Assembly: GCA_012932295.1 (NCBI GenBank)
Contig: JAAONU010000001.1
Location: 44,861,134-44,925,133, forward strand
Direction of reading: 5' to 3'
DNA from: Cyclina sinensis
Lineage: Eukaryota > Mollusca > Bivalvia > Venerida > Veneridae
DNA length: 64,000 nt
The first letter of the stretch is position 1. Each line of letters opens with the position of its first letter. Below the pieces are notes generated by a model. The model did not search any database. It was given only the letters and a program-made list of their open reading frames with translations, and was not told the DNA's origin. Of the stretch, positions 60,963 through 64,000 are shown piece by piece. A program made the translations under genes and the position numbers.

Positions 60963-62485
60963 TCAACTTCAACTTCAACTTAATACTGCCAAAAGTCAAT
61001 ACTGACTATACTAGGCAGGCGCATGTCAGGAACATTTAAAATTATAAAAGTTAATAACAAAGAAAACAAGATTTAACTGAAGATCTTACTTAAACATTTA
61101 TTTTAAGTACTTTAAAATCTATAAAACTTGTTTAGTCCACTGATAAAAGCTGGCACAGTTGGGGTAGCCTTAATCTCGGTCGGTAATTCGTTCCAGAGTC
61201 GTATAGTCCTTGGGAAGAATGAGTTCATGTGATGTTGTGTTTTTGATTGTGGAATGAGGAATTTGCTGTTTCTTGTGTTTGTAAGGTGATTGTGATCAAC
61301 ATTGACCTGATTGTTTTTTATTTTGTGTAGCATGACCAGGCTGGCATGGTTTCGCCTTTGTTCTAAAGTTGACCATTTTAGTTCTTTGATCATGTTTGTT
61401 ACACTGCTTGTATAGTGGTAATCATTATGAACGTACCTTGCAGCTGACCTCTGGACCATTTCTATTCTGTGTGTGAGATATTTTTGCCATGGATGCCATA
61501 TGGTTGAGCAGTATTCAACCTGTGGTCTTACATATGTTTTGTCATGCTGCTTCTTTGAGTTGTTTGTTTTGTGTTTTGACGTTTCGTCTGATGAACCTTA
61601 AGCTGTTTTTTGCTTTGTTTGTGATATTGTTTATGTGGGATGACCAGTTTAGGTTGCTACTTATTGTAACTCCTAAGTATTTTGCATTTTCTGTGGTTTT
61701 CAGTTTAGTGTTATGTAGGGTGTAAGGAAAGATGAGTGGTTTCTTTTTCCTGTGTATTCTGAGAACTTCACACTTGTCAGGGTTGAATTCCATTGACCAT
61801 TCTTTTTCCCATATTTCAAGGTTGTGCAAATCATTTTGTAAGGTTTGTGCAGATGCTTGTGATTTAATTGTTAAATAAACTATGGTGTCGTCGGCAAATA
61901 GACGCACCCGGCTCCTGACACTTCCTGGTAGGTCATTGATGTATGCGAGAAAGAGACATGGACCTAAGACCGATCCCTGCGGGACACCAGAAAGCACAGG
62001 GAGCCTGTCAGAGACCTTGTTTTCCACTAATACTTGTTGTGATCTGTTTTTGAGAAAGTTTTGTATCCATGAACTGATGTGTGGATGAACTCCCATGTGT
62101 TTCAGCTTGTGTATGAGTTTGTGGTGGTCTACTTTGTCAAAAGCTTTACTGAAATCCATGACTATGACATCAGTTTGTTGACCTTGATCAAGGTTGTCAG
62201 CTAATTCTTGTGTGAAGCCAATGAGCTGTGTCTCACAGCTATGTTTTGACCTGAATCCATGTTGCTGTGGGCAAAGTATGTTGTGTTTGTCAAAGTAATC
62301 CATCATGTTTGAAACAATGATGTGTTCCATTAGTTTTGATGCTATACATGTGAGTGATATTGGTCTGTAATTGCTAGGTTTTGATTTTGACCCTTTTTTG
62401 TATGCTGGTGTGATGATGGCATGTTTCCAATCCTTAGGAACAATACCCGTGTCTAGTGATCTTTGGAATATGATTTTAAGGATTA
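60963..62485 (-). mobile_element. 5'-truncated CR1/jockey-like LINE, copy C, with reverse transcriptase remnant
   Basis: Read on the minus strand, the frame from about 62480 to 61542 encodes a reverse transcriptase. Motifs in order are VPKDWKHAIITPAYKKG, NYRPISLTC, MDFSKAFDKVDHHKL, LSGVPQGSVLGP and LFADDTIVYL. A stop/frameshift at about 61540 separates it from the C-terminal segment VRPQVEYCSTIWHP (frame shifted), then VQRSAARYVHNDY to NKFYRF* at 61112. The 3' UTR is about 150 bp and ends in a short hexamer tail (GAAGTT repeated, minus strand). The endonuclease and ORF1 are absent. It is nearly open, so the insertion may be fairly young. Confidence 0.88.
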
Positions 62486-64000
62486 AGGATATATTAAATC
62501 AAAGGGCTAGAAAGTTGCCAATATTTTAACTTACAGCTATAGACGACTGTTTAAGCTTTCAAATGATGTATACCTTAAAAGGGTCGAACAAATAGCCATT
62601 GAGTTTTAATTGCTACAAAATGCCTAATTTTTTCACTTTTTGAGAGGCATGTGCGCTATTTCAGTGGAGTAAATAGGAGATGCTTATCTCTGTTATCTAT
62701 GTCTCTGATTGTACTCATTCCACACAGCTGCATTAACTTGATTAAGTACCATAGAGCAACTTACTGCCTGTTCATCATTTCTATGAGTAATAATGGGCAA
62801 AGGGAAGTAACACAGTCCAGTGATATTTTGCATTACAAATAAATGCTCTTTAGTTTGGAGTGTTCACTAACATCATACAGGGGTTTTTGATCCTTAAAGT
62901 TTTAAATAGATGTATTTCCCAGAAATTAAATAATACCGTGATAATGCTTCATCTAAAAAGTTTAAGAAGTTATTTCATTGGCAGAGATTGCAAAATGCAA
63001 TTTTTAGCAAACCAATGAAAGAATGTTATTCATTCTTCATTAGTACGAAATTTCTGCAAACCAATTGTCCCACAGTCAATGAATAGAGTGAAAGGGAATG
63101 GATCCAACAATGAAATACTCAGAAAATAAGAAATTTTCATACTTCATAGATTTTACATAGTTTGAAAGATAAATTATTTCTTTTTAAATTCCATGTAATT
63201 TTTATTTGAAATATTACATGTATTTGTGAAATAATTGTTACATTAACATAACATCAACAGTCTTGTAACAACAGATGTTCATTTTGTCATCTGTCAAAAT
63301 GTTTGATGGAAGTTTCAGTATTGCCAAACAAAATAAGCTCAGTATTTTTCTAAGATTGAGTTGCATCAAGTTACAACTAAGTGATTTGGTAGCTTTTGGT
63401 AGTATAGAATAACTAGATGAAGACCACCAATTGTTTTCTTAAAACATTGACAGTTTATCTGTTATGCACATATCAGAAACATTTTCATTAACTCAAGAAA
63501 TATACAAGTTATCTAACAGCTCTGAGATGGAACATCACATGAAACATATTTCAAACAGACTATTATAATGGAGGAATGTTACCTTAAGATTTGTATGGTT
63601 TTATGTCAGTCATTTCAGAACTGCTGAATGTATCTTCAATGAAATTTACTTGAATTGGAAGAGAAAAGGTTTGTCTCTCAAAGCATGTAAAATTATCAGT
63701 AAGATACTCAAAATAACGAGTTTTCTTTCGAATTAAACCTTGTTACGTAAAAGCAAATTTCGTGCTTCCATTTCATGCCAATAAAATTCCCTGTTTCAGT
63801 AGGACTTAAAATTCCTTGTGGAATAAAGTCATGTAATTCCTTACACTATTTTAATCCTAGTGTTTTCCAATAGTAGTTGATTTTACCTGTTTCAAATTTA
63901 TCTGACATCTGAAATCTGACACTCTACAAACCTAAAGAAAACAGCAAATTAAAGACTCAGTCAACTGTTTGCCCAGAATACAATCATGTGGTCACTCATC
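62486..64000. other. Right-hand intergenic DNA with one weak exon candidate
   Basis: No gene was recognised. On the minus strand, 63887-63931 is bounded by a good acceptor (tgttttctttag) and a donor (CAG|gtaaaa) and contains ATG followed by SDKFET. It might be a first coding exon of an unseen gene, but no following exon was found in the window. Confidence 0.25.

Noticed and set aside
1..64000. Search for CRISPR arrays, phage or bacterial operon-like systems
   Set aside because: The direct repeats are long monomers without short unique spacers, and all recognised genes are intron-bearing or animal-type.

Overview
This is a eukaryotic nuclear window, most likely from a bivalve mollusc. The evidence is AT-rich sequence, GT/AG introns from about 0.2 to 8.7 kb, animal single-copy genes, and dispersed elements of the bivalve type. 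Those elements have tandem 145-167 bp cores, GACG-rich microsatellites, terminal hairpins and tRNA-derived SINEs. No viral, bacterial or CRISPR-like system was seen. Species cannot be fixed from the sequence alone.

Six protein-coding genes could be assembled exon by exon. Left to right: (1) a QRICH2/C16orf96-type gene on the minus strand, 5' part only (about 5.0-20.6 kb), whose introns carry a large satellite-like array and nested transposable elements; (2) METTL22, minus (24.2-28.7 kb), a seven-beta-strand methyltransferase with an unusually long Cys-rich N-terminal region; (3) TMA16, plus (29.56-30.21 kb), a ribosome-biogenesis factor with an uninterrupted CDS, head-to-head with METTL22 across a short shared promoter; (4) FBXL15, minus (33.6-37.4 kb), an SCF ubiquitin-ligase substrate receptor; (5) POLR3D (RPC4), plus (44.3-50.9 kb), a complete eight-exon RNA polymerase III subunit gene; (6) MINPP1-like, minus (56.4-60.1 kb), a multiple inositol polyphosphate phosphatase with a signal peptide and a C-terminal HDEL retention signal. 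Reading phases at the joins agree in all six models, and the N and C termini match the families in most.

The rest is introns, intergenic DNA and repeats. The main repeat features are: a roughly 3.1 kb element with about 15 monomers of about 165 bp that also contain a 988-bp (six-monomer) higher-order duplication (5.6-8.7 kb); a TTAA-flanked inverted-repeat element carrying a tRNA-like promoter, present once nearly uninterrupted (4.2 kb) and once split by a 167-bp x 5 tandem element (13.7-15.2 kb); large foldbacks at 15.7 and 38.9 kb; terminal-inverted-repeat elements at 22.5, 38.6-39.6, 42.8-43.3 and 58.2-59.1 kb; three copies of one LINE 3' end in the same orientation (39.7, 41.8 and 61-62.5 kb), the last retaining most of a reverse transcriptase; and further hairpin-plus-tandem elements at 30.5-31.1, 45, 48.8-50.2, 52.0 and 53.1-55.9 kb.

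The genes do not form a pathway. Several are housekeeping genes (Pol III transcription, ribosome assembly, protein methylation). The most distinctive signal is a recurring element architecture: tandem core, then GACG microsatellite, then a terminal hairpin with a TTTGTG-like loop. At least three unrelated core sequences carry it.
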